Assembly: GCF_001625215.2 (NCBI RefSeq)
Contig: NC_030389.2
Location: forward strand, 33,283,454 to 33,347,453
Direction: 5' to 3'
Origin: Daucus carota subsp. sativus
Lineage: Eukaryota > Streptophyta > Magnoliopsida > Apiales > Apiaceae
Length of the DNA stretch: 64,000 nt
A program made the translations under genes and the position numbers. Of the stretch, positions 9,284-20,221 are shown piece after piece. Positions within the stretch are counted from its first letter, which is position 1; each line of letters starts with the position of its first letter. Under the pieces are notes generated by a model. That model saw only the letters and a list, made by a program, of their open reading frames with translations, was not told the DNA's origin and made no database searches.

Positions 9284-12200
9284 TCTGTTTGTGAAATGTG
9301 TGCAGGGAAACCACAAGAAGAATTTGTGGTACCTGGATAGTGGATGCTCCAGGCACATGACTGGTGATTCCTCCCTGCTCACAAAGTTTGTGGAGAAAGC
9401 TGGCCCTAGCATTACCTTTGGAGATGACAGCAAAGGATATACTATGGGATATGGCTTGATTGCAAAAGAGAATGTCATCATTGATGAAGTTGCATTGGTG
9501 TCTGGTCTCAAGCACAACTTGCTTAGCATCAGTCAGCTCTGTGACAAAGGTTACAAAGTCAGTTTCACTCCTGCAGCCTGTGTTGTCACCAAAGGAGATG
9601 ACAACAATGTGGTTTTGATTGGACAAAGAAAAGGAAATGTGTATGTAGCTGACTTCAATTCTGTCAAGTCTGAATCTATCACTTGCCTTCTCAGCAAAGC
9701 AAGCTCAGATGACAGTTGGCTATGGCATAAGAGATTATCTCATCTAAATTTCAAAACCTTGAATGAGTTAGTAAAGAAGGACTTGGTAAGAGGTCTACCA
9801 AAGCTGGAATTCTCAAAAGATGGACTTTGTGGAGCCTGTCAGCTAGGAAAGCAAAAGAGAAGCTCTTTCAAAAGCAAGATTCTTTCATCAATTGTGAAAC
9901 CCCTTCAGCTCTTGCATATGGATTTGTTTGGACCAGTCAACATCATGACTATTTCAAAGAAGAAATATTGCCTAGTGATTGTTGATGATTTTTCAAAATT
10001 CACTTGGACCTTCTTCTTGCATTCTAAGGATGAAGCTGGGAAAATCATCATCAATCATATCAAGGCATTAAACAACAATCCAGATGTCAAAATTGGAAGG
10101 ATAAGAAGTGATAATGGGACAGAATTCAAGAACTCTGTGATGAAAGAATTTTGTGAAGAAGAGGGAATTATTCATGAGTTCTCTGCACCAAGAACTCCAC
10201 AACAAAATGGTGTTGTTGAAAGGAAGAATAGAACTCTTATTGAGGCTGCAAGAACCATGATTAATGAAGCTCAACTTCCAACCTATTTTTGGGCTGAAGC
10301 TGTGAACACTGCTTGCTTCACTCAAAACATTTCACTAATTACCAAACCTCATAATCTAACTCCCTTTCAACTCTTCAAAGGAAAGAAGCCAACAATTAGC
10401 TTTCTTCATGTGTTTGGATGCAAGTGTTATGTTCTAAGAAATCAAGGTGAAAATCTTGGAAAATTTGAAGCCAAGGCAGATGAAGCTATCTTTGTTGGAT
10501 ACTCTGATGGAAAATCATTTAGAGTATATAATCTGAGAACCAACATTGTTATGGAATCAATCCATGTGGTTTTTGATGATAAGAAAATTCAAGGATTCTC
10601 AGATGAAGGATTTCATGATAATCTCAGATTTGAAAATGAAGGTGAAGGTGATCTGTATGACAGTGATGATGATGATGACATTATTCAAAATGTTGGAATT
10701 AATCCTGGAATTAATATTCCAACTGATGACTCTCTGGTGCAAGAAACAACGGCAATTGGAAATTCAACTGAAGCATCAGTTGAAACTACATTGGAGGGAT
10801 CAGTTGAAACACCTCAAGGATCATCAGTTGAAAGAATGTCTCAAAGTTTCAATCAGTCTAGAAATAATGAGATGTCAAATTTAGGGGGAGCTTTCCAACA
10901 TGGAAACCTGAACTTCAATAATGAAGCCACATCATCAAGACAATCACTTCCACCACAAAGAAAGTGGACAAGGGATCACCCTTTTGAGCTAATTATTGGA
11001 GATGCAAATGCATCTGTACAAACAAGAAGAGCAACTCAAGATGAGTGTTTGTACAGTGCATTTCTTTCACAGGATGAACCTAAAGTCATAGAAGATGCTC
11101 TCAAAGATGCTGATTGGGTTCTTGCTATGCAAGAAGAATTAAATCAATTTGAGAGAAACAATGTATGGAAGCTGGTACCCAAACCTAAAAACAGAACCAT
11201 TGTAGGAACAAGGTGGGTATTCAGAAACAAGGTGGATGAGAATGGAGTTGTCACCAGAAACAAGGCAAGGCTTGTTGCTAAGGGATATTCTCAATCTGAA
11301 GGAATTGATTTTGATGAGACCTTTGCACCAGTTGCAAGACTAGAAGCAATAAGAATCTTCCTGGCCTATGCTGCTCATGCAAATTTTAAAGTTTATCAAA
11401 TGGATGTCAAGAGTGCTTTTCTAAATGGTGAACTGGAAGAGGAGGTATATGTCAGTCAGCCTCCTGGTTTTGAAGATCCAGAATTTCCAGAGTATGTTTA
11501 CCTTTTATTAAAAGCACTCTATGGACTAAAGCAAGCACCAAGGGCATGGTATGACACTCTGTCTCAATTCTTGTTAGACAATCATTTTTCCAGAGGAACT
11601 GTGGATAAAACACTATTTTACAGAAATGTAAATGGTGCCTTTATTCTGGTTCAAATTTATGTAGATGATATAATCTTTGGTTCTACAGATGAGAAACTTT
11701 GCAAGAAGTTTGCTAATCTAATGAAAAGTCAGTATGAAATGAGCATGATGGGAGAGCTCACCTACTTTCTTGGTTTACAAGTTAAACAAGTAAAGGAAGG
11801 TATATTCATAAATCAAACTAAGTACATTTATGATCTACTTAAAAAGTTTGATTTATTGGACTGCAAAGAAGCTAAGACTCCCATGCCAACAGCCACTAAA
11901 TTAGAATTAAGCCCTAATGAGAAATCTGTGGACATCTCTAATTATAGAGGCATGGTTGGTTCTCTTTTATATTTGACAGCTAGTAGACCAGATATTATGT
12001 TTTCTACATGTCTCTGTGCTAGATTTCAATCTGATCCTAAAGAATCACATCTTATTGCTATAAAAAGAATATTCAGATATCTTAAGGGAACACCAAATCT
12101 TGGTATTTGGTACCCTAAAGACTCTGGATTTGATCTAATTGGATATTCAGATGCTGATTTTGCAGGATGCAAAATTGATAGAAAAAGTACAACAGGCACC

Positions 12201-12602
12201 TGTCAATTTCTTGGTGACAGATTGATTTCTTGGTTTAGCAAAAAGCAAAATTCTGTATCAACCTCTACAGCTGAGGCTGAGTACATTGCAGCTGGAAGCT
12301 GTTGTGCACAATTATTGTGGATGAGAAATCAATTACTTGATTATGGATTAAATCTCTCAAAAATCCCAATATTTTGTGACAACACCAGTGCTATTGCTAT
12401 AACTGAAAATCCAGTACAACACTCAAGAACCAAGCACATTGACATCAAATACCACTTCATAAGAGAACATGTGATGGCTGGTACTGTTGAAATGCATTTT
12501 GTTCCAAGTGAAGAACAGATTGCAGATATTTTCACAAAGCCTCTTGATGAATCCACATTCACAAGGTTGGTAAGTAAATTAGGTATGTTAAATTTCTCCT
12601 AA
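9138..12602 (+). CDS. pol: Retrotransposon Pol polyprotein (protease, integrase, RT, RNase H)
   Basis: Open frame of 1154 codons overlapping gag by 146 bp in the +1 frame. The protease active site DSG is at 9336-9344. The integrase has an HHCC zinc region (about 9715-9860), a catalytic core with DLFGP, SDNGTEF and [12 protein letters not shown] blocks (D, D, E), then the reverse transcriptase with YVDD at 11658-11669. RNase H contains [18 protein letters not shown] and [11 protein letters not shown]. The frame has no ATG upstream of the protease; its first ATG is at 9357, after the active site, so Pol is most likely made by frameshifting from Gag. It copies and integrates the element. No internal stops or missing catalytic residues are visible. 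Confidence 0.93.
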   Translation: MKTELIFQFLNQNQRLNLFNPRKRLRKWKRLLKLTNLDPKQFGYQNQLDLFVKCVQGNHKKNLWYLDSGCSRHMTGDSSLLTKFVEKAGPSITFGDDSKGYTMGYGLIAKENVIIDEVALVSGLKHNLLSISQLCDKGYKVSFTPAACVVTKGDDNNVVLIGQRKGNVYVADFNSVKSESITCLLSKASSDDSWLWHKRLSHLNFKTLNELVKKDLVRGLPKLEFSKDGLCGACQLGKQKRSSFKSKILSSIVKPLQLLHMDLFGPVNIMTISKKKYCLVIVDDFSKFTWTFFLHSKDEAGKIIINHIKALNNNPDVKIGRIRSDNGTEFKNSVMKEFCEEEGIIHEFSAPRTPQQNGVVERKNRTLIEAARTMINEAQLPTYFWAEAVNTACFTQNISLITKPHNLTPFQLFKGKKPTISFLHVFGCKCYVLRNQGENLGKFEAKADEAIFVGYSDGKSFRVYNLRTNIVMESIHVVFDDKKIQGFSDEGFHDNLRFENEGEGDLYDSDDDDDIIQNVGINPGINIPTDDSLVQETTAIGNSTEASVETTLEGSVETPQGSSVERMSQSFNQSRNNEMSNLGGAFQHGNLNFNNEATSSRQSLPPQRKWTRDHPFELIIGDANASVQTRRATQDECLYSAFLSQDEPKVIEDALKDADWVLAMQEELNQFERNNVWKLVPKPKNRTIVGTRWVFRNKVDENGVVTRNKARLVAKGYSQSEGIDFDETFAPVARLEAIRIFLAYAAHANFKVYQMDVKSAFLNGELEEEVYVSQPPGFEDPEFPEYVYLLLKALYGLKQAPRAWYDTLSQFLLDNHFSRGTVDKTLFYRNVNGAFILVQIYVDDIIFGSTDEKLCKKFANLMKSQYEMSMMGELTYFLGLQVKQVKEGIFINQTKYIYDLLKKFDLLDCKEAKTPMPTATKLELSPNEKSVDISNYRGMVGSLLYLTASRPDIMFSTCLCARFQSDPKESHLIAIKRIFRYLKGTPNLGIWYPKDSGFDLIGYSDADFAGCKIDRKSTTGTCQFLGDRLISWFSKKQNSVSTSTAEAEYIAAGSCCAQLLWMRNQLLDYGLNLSKIPIFCDNTSAIAITENPVQHSRTKHIDIKYHFIREHVMAGTVEMHFVPSEEQIADIFTKPLDESTFTRLVSKLGMLNFS
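9270..9290 (+). promoter_or_regulatory. Candidate gag/pol +1 frameshift site
   Basis: In the gag frame the last codons are TCA ACT TGA; the pol frame continues as GAT CTG after skipping the T at 9281. ACT-TGA-T is organised like +1 shift sites at stop codons, such as antizyme genes. Inferred; a one-base indel in this copy would look the same. Confidence 0.4.
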
Positions 12603-13131
12603 TTTAGAGTGAATTTTTCTGTAATTTGGCAGCCAGAATTTGATTAATTTTGATTTATCAAAATTGAATTAATTATAATTCTGGATAAAGTCTATAATAT
12701 TTCAACTGATGAACTAGTGAAATTGTTTCAACTGATGCTTGAAACAATATCCTCTTGCATTGTTTTTCATTCAACTGATGACACCAGTTGAGGACGCCTT
12801 CAACTGATCTTCATCAGTTGAATAAGAAGTTTAAAGGGGCGCTTATTTCATCCGTTGAAAGTATTATCAGATCTGAGCCGTTGAAACCTCTTTTGTCTCT
12901 CACCTACTTTATACACACGATCGTGTGTGTAATTTTTGTAGAGATAAATAAGAGTAATTTCTTCTCAACGGTAATTTCTCAGCCAATCACAGCAATTTTC
13001 TGAGAAAGTATTTAAGTGTTTTAATTCATTTTCATTTCTTTTCATCTCACTCTTTCGAATTCTCAAAGCTCTCTTCTCTCTCTGTGCAAAAACAAGTTCT
13101 AATTTCTCTTCAAGCTTTCTCTGTAACTGCA
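12603..13131 (+). promoter_or_regulatory. Pol-ORF3 spacer with palindromic motifs and possible internal promoter
   Basis: 529 bp with no ORF. It holds repeated TTCAACTGATGA motifs, including the inverted repeat TTCAACTGAT-CTTC-ATCAGTTGAA at 12799-12822. Further down, TATTTAAG (about 13009) precedes a C/T-rich leader (13038-13125) that resembles a plant 5' UTR and ends at the ORF3 ATG at 13132. An internal promoter is an inference. Confidence 0.45.
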
Positions 13132-16100
13132 ATGGCACCAATGAAGAAGTATACTGCACCAAGTGGGTTTATCTATGAGAAGAACAACTTTGCGTCATTT
13201 GTGGATACCAAGGCCGTGGAGGAGAAGGAGTATCACAGGATGATGGAGTTCATCAAGTCAAGCCAGCTCTCTTATGCTATGACTGAAGCTCCCATCATTT
13301 ACCATGAAATAGTGGAGGAGATGTGGACCTCTGCAGAGTTTAATAGTGAGAATGAAACTCTAACTTTCTCTATTAAAAATGAAACTCATTCTGTTAATGC
13401 TGATATTATGAAAGCATGCTTTAAGATTCCTGAAGATACTGTTTTATCTTTGCCTAGTGATGTTCAGTTGGTTAATTTACTTTATGCTATGAATTATGTT
13501 TTACCAACTGATGCCTTAGGTAAAATAGAAAGGAGGGGTCTTAGGAGAGAATGGAGTTATTTATGTGATGCTTTTATTAAGGCATTTTCTGGTAAAATCA
13601 GTAATTTTAATGCTCTTACTTCTCAGATTTTACAAATGCTTTACATGTACCTGACTAATGAATATTTCAGCTTTGGTGGTTTGATGATCCAAGAAATTGG
13701 GGAGAAACTAGGTGATAAAACTGATAGACCTAGGAATATTTATTATGTCAGATTTCTTATGATGCTAGCTAATCATCTCAATGATAAGCTAGTTATTACT
13801 AACAAGGAAGCCAAGCTTCCCAGTTTTGTGCAGGAAAAGAGAGTCTTTAAAGACCTCTTTAGGATGAATTTATATCCTTCCTTGGAGGTGGTGTACCTGC
13901 CAACAATGGAGGCTGGAAAGCACAAAGAGGTACATGGCTTTCCTACTACTCTTTCTCAACCCTCACCTTCTTTGCTTTCTGCCATCAGGGCTGTTGAAGA
14001 GGCCCATCAACAGTCCACACAAGTGGCAAAACCTTCTAAGAACAAGTCTTCTAAACCAACCTCAGATGCCTCCCAAAAGACATCTGTTGTAAAATCCAAG
14101 AAACACAAACCTGAGGGGAGTGTGATTGGAGGTTGTGAGGGGGAGGGAAAGGGTGAACATAAAAGAAGCCCTAAGAATAAGGATGGAGAGATGTGTGTTA
14201 ACCAGCCAAGCCACTCTGCAGTCTCCCAAAAGACTGTAGATGTTAATATGGAATTAAACTCATCCCTAGCAACATCCTCCCAAAAGGATGTTGCTATTGA
14301 AAATAGTCCTCAACCAGGGACACAGTCAAAAAGGGGGAGGGACACCACTTCTTCACCAATAAAAGCTTATGGGAGAAAGAAGCTGAGAAGTGAAAAACTG
14401 AAGCACTCTGCACACACACAGGCATCCATTCTGGATTTTATGCCTTTAACTTCTCAAAGTCAGATTGATGTGACTCCAATAAATGTGGAGTCACAGCCCC
14501 TCTCTTCATCTCAACCAATCACCCATATTTGTGATCTTACCATTTCTACTCCTCAAACACAATCCCCAACCTCTTCTGTGGATGTGGAATTAATTCACAC
14601 CACACTTGTAAATTCTCCATCTTTGGATTTCATGGAGAAGCCCCCATCTGAGATTGATCATCATCATTTTGATGATTTGTTGGATCTTTCTCTTCCATTT
14701 CCTTCTTCTGTGACAGTGTGTTCTGTGGATTTTCCCTTAAAATCAATCACCACAGACTCAACTATCACAGCCTCTAAACCTATTTATTCATTTTCTTCAA
14801 CTGATCTCCCTCATCAGTTGACAAGTGTTTGTCCTTCAACTGATCTGCTTAACAGCTCTCATCAGTTGAATGCCTCTTCTACTCATGTTTCAACTGATGT
14901 CTCTCATCAGTTGACAACTGCTGATACTTCGATTAATTTACCTCTTTCTACAGCAGTTGATCACATGGTAGCACAAACACTTTTAGGATTGAGTGGAGTG
15001 AGCTATAGAGTGGAGAGGCAGCCTAGTGAGCTGGCAAAAGGAGAGGGTGTGGAGAGTCTGGCATTTTCTTCTAGCCAGGAAAAAGGAGAGGATAAGAGTG
15101 ACCCTTTAGTAAGGGTAAGTGAGGGAGAGGTGAGTTGTGTGGTGAGCCAAGGGGAGCCCTTGATGCAAGAAAAGAGAGAAATTGAGAGAAATGCAGGTGT
15201 CAATGAAGGGTTTAGTGAACAAGAGTTTCAAGCTGAATACAGATCCATATTGGATGGTGTTTCACTAGATCCTGAGACTTTTACTCATGGGATGTCCTCC
15301 ATTCAAGACTTTGCCAGATTGGACAATCAAGCAGCTGAGAGGCACCTCAATCTGATTCACACTACATCTTCAATGCTTAGAGCAAAGGAGGCACTCACAG
15401 CTCTGCCTGCCAATGCTGGAGATGATTTTAATTATGATGATAGTGATGAAGACCTCACTGATGCTCTTGAGGAATCTCTTGGTGAACAACCTACAACTTC
15501 TCTACCTTCATGGCTCTCCATGCAATCTGCAAATGCAATTGTTGTTAGCATGGAGCTGGAAAGGCAAGCCTCCACTCTTCTTCAATCACAACCTGGAAGC
15601 TCATCTTCCTCTCAAGCCATCTCTGCCACCATTGCCAGTCAAGCTCTAGAAAACCTCAAGCTTCACAAATATCAATCTCTCCACTTTCAGAAAGAGATAG
15701 AGCATCTCAATTCTCTCATTGCCTCTGTTAAGACTGATCTGACCAGACAAATTGATGAAAAGCTTCCAGCTCAGGTCAAATCAGCTCTTTCTGGTTCTGA
15801 GCAAAAACAACTGCAATTGGAAAAGCAAGTAGAAGCTCTGGAAGGCAATGTCTATATCTTAAACTCTAGAATGGATGAGATGTTGCAGCATCAAAGAATT
15901 CAGACTGGACTCCTTCAACATCTTCTTCTTGCCTCTGGTGCTTCTCTTCCCAGTCAATCCCTTACACTTGCTGCTAACAAAAAGGGGGAGAAAGAATTAC
16001 CAACTCCTGCAGAATTAATCAGTCAAATTCCTCCTCCTTTCCACACTGAAAGGGAAAAGCAAAAGATTGAAAGGATGAAAGAATTGGACTCCATTGCAAA

Positions 16101-17526
16101 GAGAGTGGCTCAACTGGGCAAGAAATCATCTACATCTTCTACAGCAACCACAGCTCAAATCTCTTTTCCAACCACAACCACAATTCTCAGGGTAATTACA
16201 CCTGAGATTGTTATTCCCTCCAAGACAGAAAAGGGTGAGACATCATTTTTGAATGAGTTCAAGCCAATTCTGTTTCCAAACAATTGTGGTTACTCCAGGC
16301 CTGGAAAAGACTCAAGCTCAATCTACTTTCCACTAGCCAGGCCTGACAAAAATGAATACAAGCTTTTGGGCCAAGAAATCAAAAGTTATAAAGATTGTGC
16401 AGATGTGGCCTTAAAGGCTCATTTTGCCATCATCCACAGAGAAGGCCAGAAGCTGTTTATTGGAACTGGCCATCCTCACTACTCATTTGCAAAAGCTGAA
16501 GAGGTGGCCAGAGAATGTGAAAAAGAGGAGTTTGAATCCCAACTCTCTTTGAACCAAATAGAGGTGGATGAAAGGTATGCTATTGAGCTGGAAGAGGAGT
16601 TGGCAGCTGAGTTTTTAAATGAGAAAGGATTGCCTCTTGAATCTTCTCCAAAGAAAAAGAGAGTCAAATCTAAGACTAAGATGCCTGAGGCAGCCAAGAG
16701 AAGAGAAGAAGTGCCAGAAAAGCCTATCTCAAAGCCTTCTTCTCCAATCAAGGATACCACAGTAGTACATCCAGATGTCAACTTCCATGATGAGCCAATA
16801 ATGCCAAAGGAGGAGCCAATTGACTTGGAAGATATCCCAATTCCAGCTTTTCTTGTTCAAGAATCTTCCAAGCCAAAGAAGAAAGTCAAGTCTGTGGCTA
16901 AGAGGATGGCCAACCCTCCTAAACCTCCAAAAGAACCTGAAAATCCTGATGACTATCTGATCATTGCTAACATTGAAGAAATTTCTGAGTTAGAGCTGGA
17001 GCTGGATGATCTTCAAGAAGTGAGAGGAATAGAAGCAACTTCAAAGTTACCTGAAAGATTGGTATTCTCTTACAAAAACAAGGGTGATGTCATCTGGCCT
17101 CTTCACAGAGTTCTGAATTCTGAGGGATTCAGTTCTCTAACAAAAATATATGGATCTATGAAGAGGACTGGAGGATTTACACCACCTGCCAAGCAAATGG
17201 TACTAAAGAGAATCCTTGAGATCAGGAAGGAATGGAACTCAGATGCTAGTCTACAAAGAAGGCTGAAAATTCCCTACACTGGAAAGAAAATTCATCATGA
17301 ACCTACTCCAGTCATGGAATTCAGGGACAATCAAGGTGTTAGGAGATTTTTCAGACCTAAAGATCAACTCAAGGTTGCTAGCTTGAATACTCTGAAGACT
17401 CTTCAATCCAAGCTCAACAGACAAGATAGTGATGAAGAATGGTTCTACAGGATCTTTCAGAAACAGATCAATATTCTTGAAGAAAAACTTAAGTCCAGAA
17501 GAAGAAGATCTTCTAGGAACAAGTAA
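13132..17526 (+). CDS. Third ORF of the retrotransposon, large protein of unknown function
   Basis: 1464 codons from ATG 13132, the first ATG in frame after a pyrimidine-rich leader. The N-terminal 300 residues look globular: FASF, IIYHEIVEEMWTSAEF, then a helical stretch to YLTNEYFSFGG. This layout recalls the 'putative plant transposon protein' region seen beside copia genes in asterids (from memory, unverified). Residues about 300-800 are Ser/Thr/Pro-rich and disordered. Residues about 836-932 form a probable coiled coil (LEKQVEALEGNVYILNSRMD). A conserved-looking C-terminal block (VMEFRDNQGVRRFFRPKD) ends in a basic KSRRRRSSRNK tail that could be a nuclear signal. No signal peptide or membrane helix is evident, arguing against a classical envelope protein. 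It occupies the position of the Sirevirus env-like ORF but is longer. Confidence 0.85.
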   Translation: MAPMKKYTAPSGFIYEKNNFASFVDTKAVEEKEYHRMMEFIKSSQLSYAMTEAPIIYHEIVEEMWTSAEFNSENETLTFSIKNETHSVNADIMKACFKIPEDTVLSLPSDVQLVNLLYAMNYVLPTDALGKIERRGLRREWSYLCDAFIKAFSGKISNFNALTSQILQMLYMYLTNEYFSFGGLMIQEIGEKLGDKTDRPRNIYYVRFLMMLANHLNDKLVITNKEAKLPSFVQEKRVFKDLFRMNLYPSLEVVYLPTMEAGKHKEVHGFPTTLSQPSPSLLSAIRAVEEAHQQSTQVAKPSKNKSSKPTSDASQKTSVVKSKKHKPEGSVIGGCEGEGKGEHKRSPKNKDGEMCVNQPSHSAVSQKTVDVNMELNSSLATSSQKDVAIENSPQPGTQSKRGRDTTSSPIKAYGRKKLRSEKLKHSAHTQASILDFMPLTSQSQIDVTPINVESQPLSSSQPITHICDLTISTPQTQSPTSSVDVELIHTTLVNSPSLDFMEKPPSEIDHHHFDDLLDLSLPFPSSVTVCSVDFPLKSITTDSTITASKPIYSFSSTDLPHQLTSVCPSTDLLNSSHQLNASSTHVSTDVSHQLTTADTSINLPLSTAVDHMVAQTLLGLSGVSYRVERQPSELAKGEGVESLAFSSSQEKGEDKSDPLVRVSEGEVSCVVSQGEPLMQEKREIERNAGVNEGFSEQEFQAEYRSILDGVSLDPETFTHGMSSIQDFARLDNQAAERHLNLIHTTSSMLRAKEALTALPANAGDDFNYDDSDEDLTDALEESLGEQPTTSLPSWLSMQSANAIVVSMELERQASTLLQSQPGSSSSSQAISATIASQALENLKLHKYQSLHFQKEIEHLNSLIASVKTDLTRQIDEKLPAQVKSALSGSEQKQLQLEKQVEALEGNVYILNSRMDEMLQHQRIQTGLLQHLLLASGASLPSQSLTLAANKKGEKELPTPAELISQIPPPFHTEREKQKIERMKELDSIAKRVAQLGKKSSTSSTATTAQISFPTTTTILRVITPEIVIPSKTEKGETSFLNEFKPILFPNNCGYSRPGKDSSSIYFPLARPDKNEYKLLGQEIKSYKDCADVALKAHFAIIHREGQKLFIGTGHPHYSFAKAEEVARECEKEEFESQLSLNQIEVDERYAIELEEELAAEFLNEKGLPLESSPKKKRVKSKTKMPEAAKRREEVPEKPISKPSSPIKDTTVVHPDVNFHDEPIMPKEEPIDLEDIPIPAFLVQESSKPKKKVKSVAKRMANPPKPPKEPENPDDYLIIANIEEISELELELDDLQEVRGIEATSKLPERLVFSYKNKGDVIWPLHRVLNSEGFSSLTKIYGSMKRTGGFTPPAKQMVLKRILEIRKEWNSDASLQRRLKIPYTGKKIHHEPTPVMEFRDNQGVRRFFRPKDQLKVASLNTLKTLQSKLNRQDSDEEWFYRIFQKQINILEEKLKSRRRRSSRNK

Positions 17527-17658
17527 CTGCTCAGTCTAGAGGAGCATAATCATCTGTAATCTTTTCTAACTCCAGTATTTAAATTCTGCATTTTATTTTA
17601 TTAATGTTTTGTTATCATCAAGTGTAGAATTTATGTCTGCATCTTCTCCAGTCATAAA

Positions 17659-17669
17659 TTGGGGGAGAT
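17659..17669 (+). promoter_or_regulatory. Polypurine tract
   Basis: TTGGGGGAGAT lies immediately before the 3' LTR; the purine core is GGGGGAGA (17661-17668), the expected plus-strand primer. Confidence 0.9.
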
Positions 17670-18654
17670 TGTTAGGAATTAATAATTTTTGATGATAACA
17701 TAAACATTTTTGTAACATGTCTTACTTAGAATCTTTATCAAATTTCAGTTGTAATTGTTACATTTCTTGTCTTTGGGAATTATCAACGGATGGGTAGAAT
17801 AGGATGGCTAATTGTAAATATCCAATGCCATGTAATTTTATCTAAGTGAAGGATATTCAACTGATGAGATGTAACTGTTCAACTGATAAAGACTGGATGA
17901 TGTTTCAACTGATGAAAATCAAGCATTCAACTGAAGACAAAGTATTCAACGGATAATGCTGAGGAATTCAACTGATGAGACTGGAACAGCATTCAACTGA
18001 TGGAGTTTGTAATTCATTCAACTGATGAGCCAGGCATTCAACTGATAAAGTCAATAGCAGTTGAAAGCAACCAGAACCTTCAACTGATGAAGCAAAGAGC
18101 AGTTGAAAGTGACTAGAGCTTAAGTCTGACAAATCACATGGATCGAATTACACTAAAATAGACATGGAAGCCTAATTAGGAAAATAAAGAAGAAGCAGAA
18201 ACATACTTATCTCATGCAGTGCAATCTGGATCAAATCAAGATGATGGTCAAAGATGAAGACATCTCAGAAAGCATGCATAAGACAAAGTTGTGCAGCATT
18301 GTTTTTAGATTAGAGTGCATTTTGTAATCTAGCTAAAAGCATTGTAAAACTTGGAGTATATAACCAAGTTAGTAGCATCAGTTGAACTTGTTCAAATTAC
18401 TTGAGAGAAAAATCTGAGAGTTAGAACTTGTTTTGAGTGATGAACCAGCAGCTGTGCGAATTGTAAAACAATCCACAGATTCTTCTATATAAAATCTCAC
18501 GGGTGGATCATTCAATCCACCCGTATTTTTAATACTTGGTGTTTTTCTGTTTATTGTGTTCTTAGTGTATTGTTCTTGAATCATTTAAATTTGTAAAAGA
18601 TTGTATTCAACCCCCCCCTTCTACAATCTTTCTCATAGTTGGTGTAAAATAACA
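17670..18654 (+). repeat. 3' LTR
   Basis: 985 bp, differing from the 5' LTR only at 17680 (T for C) and 17994 (C for T). The latter base restores a TTCAACTGATG motif that reads TTTAACTGATG in the 5' copy. Confidence 0.97.
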
Positions 18655-18659
18655 GTAAT
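18655..18659. repeat. Right target-site duplication (GTAAT)
   Basis: Exact copy of 5816-5820. Confidence 0.95.
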
Positions 18660-18881
18660 ATAAGTACTGGATCATGATTTCTAGTTTTGTTGTAATAAAG
18701 CATTTGATCTATTTCCCATATAGTATCATGATGAATTTGTTGTTGCTGATAAAATCCTCTAAAAGTAGTTCTTAAACTCAGACTATGAATGTAGAGAAAA
18801 ACAGGAACTTGTACTTAGTTTGTAATGAATGTCCACCAATGTACTTTTTCTGAGAAACTATATTAAATTTGTTTCTCTCAG

Positions 18882-19064
18882 GTGACAATAATTTCTGCGG
18901 TTGATACACTTGCTGAGGGAAGCCGGAGAAGATGTGTGGACAAGGGCATAGGTCAAAAAGGGAAACATGTTGCCGTTGTGGACGGTCGGAAGATTGTAAC
19001 TTCTAAATATCCCTACAAAGATAGGGATGATGGGAATGAGGCTCCACCTATTATAGAAACATAA
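18882..19064 (+). pseudogene. Exon of the unrecognised host gene, downstream of the LTR element
   Basis: A TTTCTCTCAG acceptor ends at 18881. The exon reads VTIISAVDTLAEGSRRRC..., with 60 codons to a TAA at 19062-19064. Without the retrotransposon, the intron between 5815 and 18882 would be about 227 bp, a normal plant size, and the exons join in phase 0. The product is basic (GQKGKHVAVVDGRKIV) and not recognised. Classified with the upstream exon, which appears frameshifted; the locus could still be expressed. Confidence 0.4.
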
Positions 19065-20166
19065 GAACAAGAAATCACGGATTTATGTCCTAATTTCAGT
19101 ATTCAATCATGCAGTGAAAATGTTCCTCAAACATCTTCTTCTAATTGGGATGATGAAAACTGAAAATAAACTGCTAATTACATCTTAACAGTAATCAATT
19201 CTTAATCGAAACCAAACCAACCAAATAGGGTCATCACAATAATATTCTGAAAGCATAAATTTAGTATAAAACAACGGAACAACTAGCCAGCGCATTCACA
19301 TACATAAAAAAACAGAACATTATAACCATACCTGATTGCTTGTCTCCTCGAACCATTTGAAGATGAAGCACAATATGAAATATAGGATTGAAAAATTTTA
19401 GGGAACAATCTAACACTGGACAGCATAACAACGACCTGGGTAAGAGGGGAATGAAGTGTTGATGTAGTTTTTACAGGGGAGATTGTTAAGGGAGACAAGA
19501 CCATCCGAAAATGGCGCCCCTCCATTAACGGGTGGCAGTTACTAGAGATATACATAAACTAAAATCAACATACGGTTGCTGTACATATACGGTCTATTAA
19601 ACATGTATTTAAAAATTATAAAAAACCAGATTATGATAAGCGTTGGATTAACAAGAGATTAACGGTCAGGATGGAGTACTCCAGTACTCCAAGAATTTAC
19701 AGTACTCCACTGAACCTAAACCTGCAAGCATAATAGTAATATTGAACCACAAGTTCTATTCTGTAATTTTCAATAATTTTATAAAATAATAATAATAATA
19801 ATAAAAGAAATTAAAATTGGATTGATATTAAGATTTATAAGTGAATTTGTATGATGGGTTTGTAGAATTGGAGTTTTAAATTGTTATATATTGATTATAT
19901 TTTTTTGGTAAAATTAGAGCTTATTTATTGATACGTCGAAAGAGACTTAATCGGTACAATAATCAACTCAAGCAACTAGGTTGAAAAACAAATAAAATAG
20001 CTAAGCAATTAACCGCTTTATTTTTGAATTGTTTTAACTATCTGAATACAAATATTCTGAAAATTAAAAATAAAAATAATGACTTCATAATTCAATCCGG
20101 ATATGTCCTAAAAACTATAACTTCACACTTGACTCTTCCGGTAATTTCAATGAATATTGCAATATT

Positions 20167-20221
<55 letters not shown>

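Larger units (their letters stand above)
5821..18654 (+). mobile_element. Complete copia-superfamily LTR retrotransposon (Sirevirus-like) with third ORF
   Basis: The element is 12,834 bp, TG...CA bounded, with two 985-bp LTRs and a perfect 5-bp target duplication. The order is LTR, primer site, gag, pol (protease, integrase, reverse transcriptase, RNase H), a 529-bp spacer, a 1464-codon ORF, polypurine tract, LTR. Integrase before reverse transcriptase places it in Ty1/copia. The large size, about 1-kb LTRs, two gag zinc knuckles and an extra 3' ORF fit the Sirevirus lineage. Only two LTR differences (5831/17680 and 6145/17994) indicate recent insertion. Neither gag, pol nor ORF3 has an internal stop. 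Confidence 0.95.

Noticed and set aside
13132..17526. Envelope glycoprotein call for ORF3
   Set aside because: No signal peptide, membrane helix or cleavage motif is visible; only the position is env-like.
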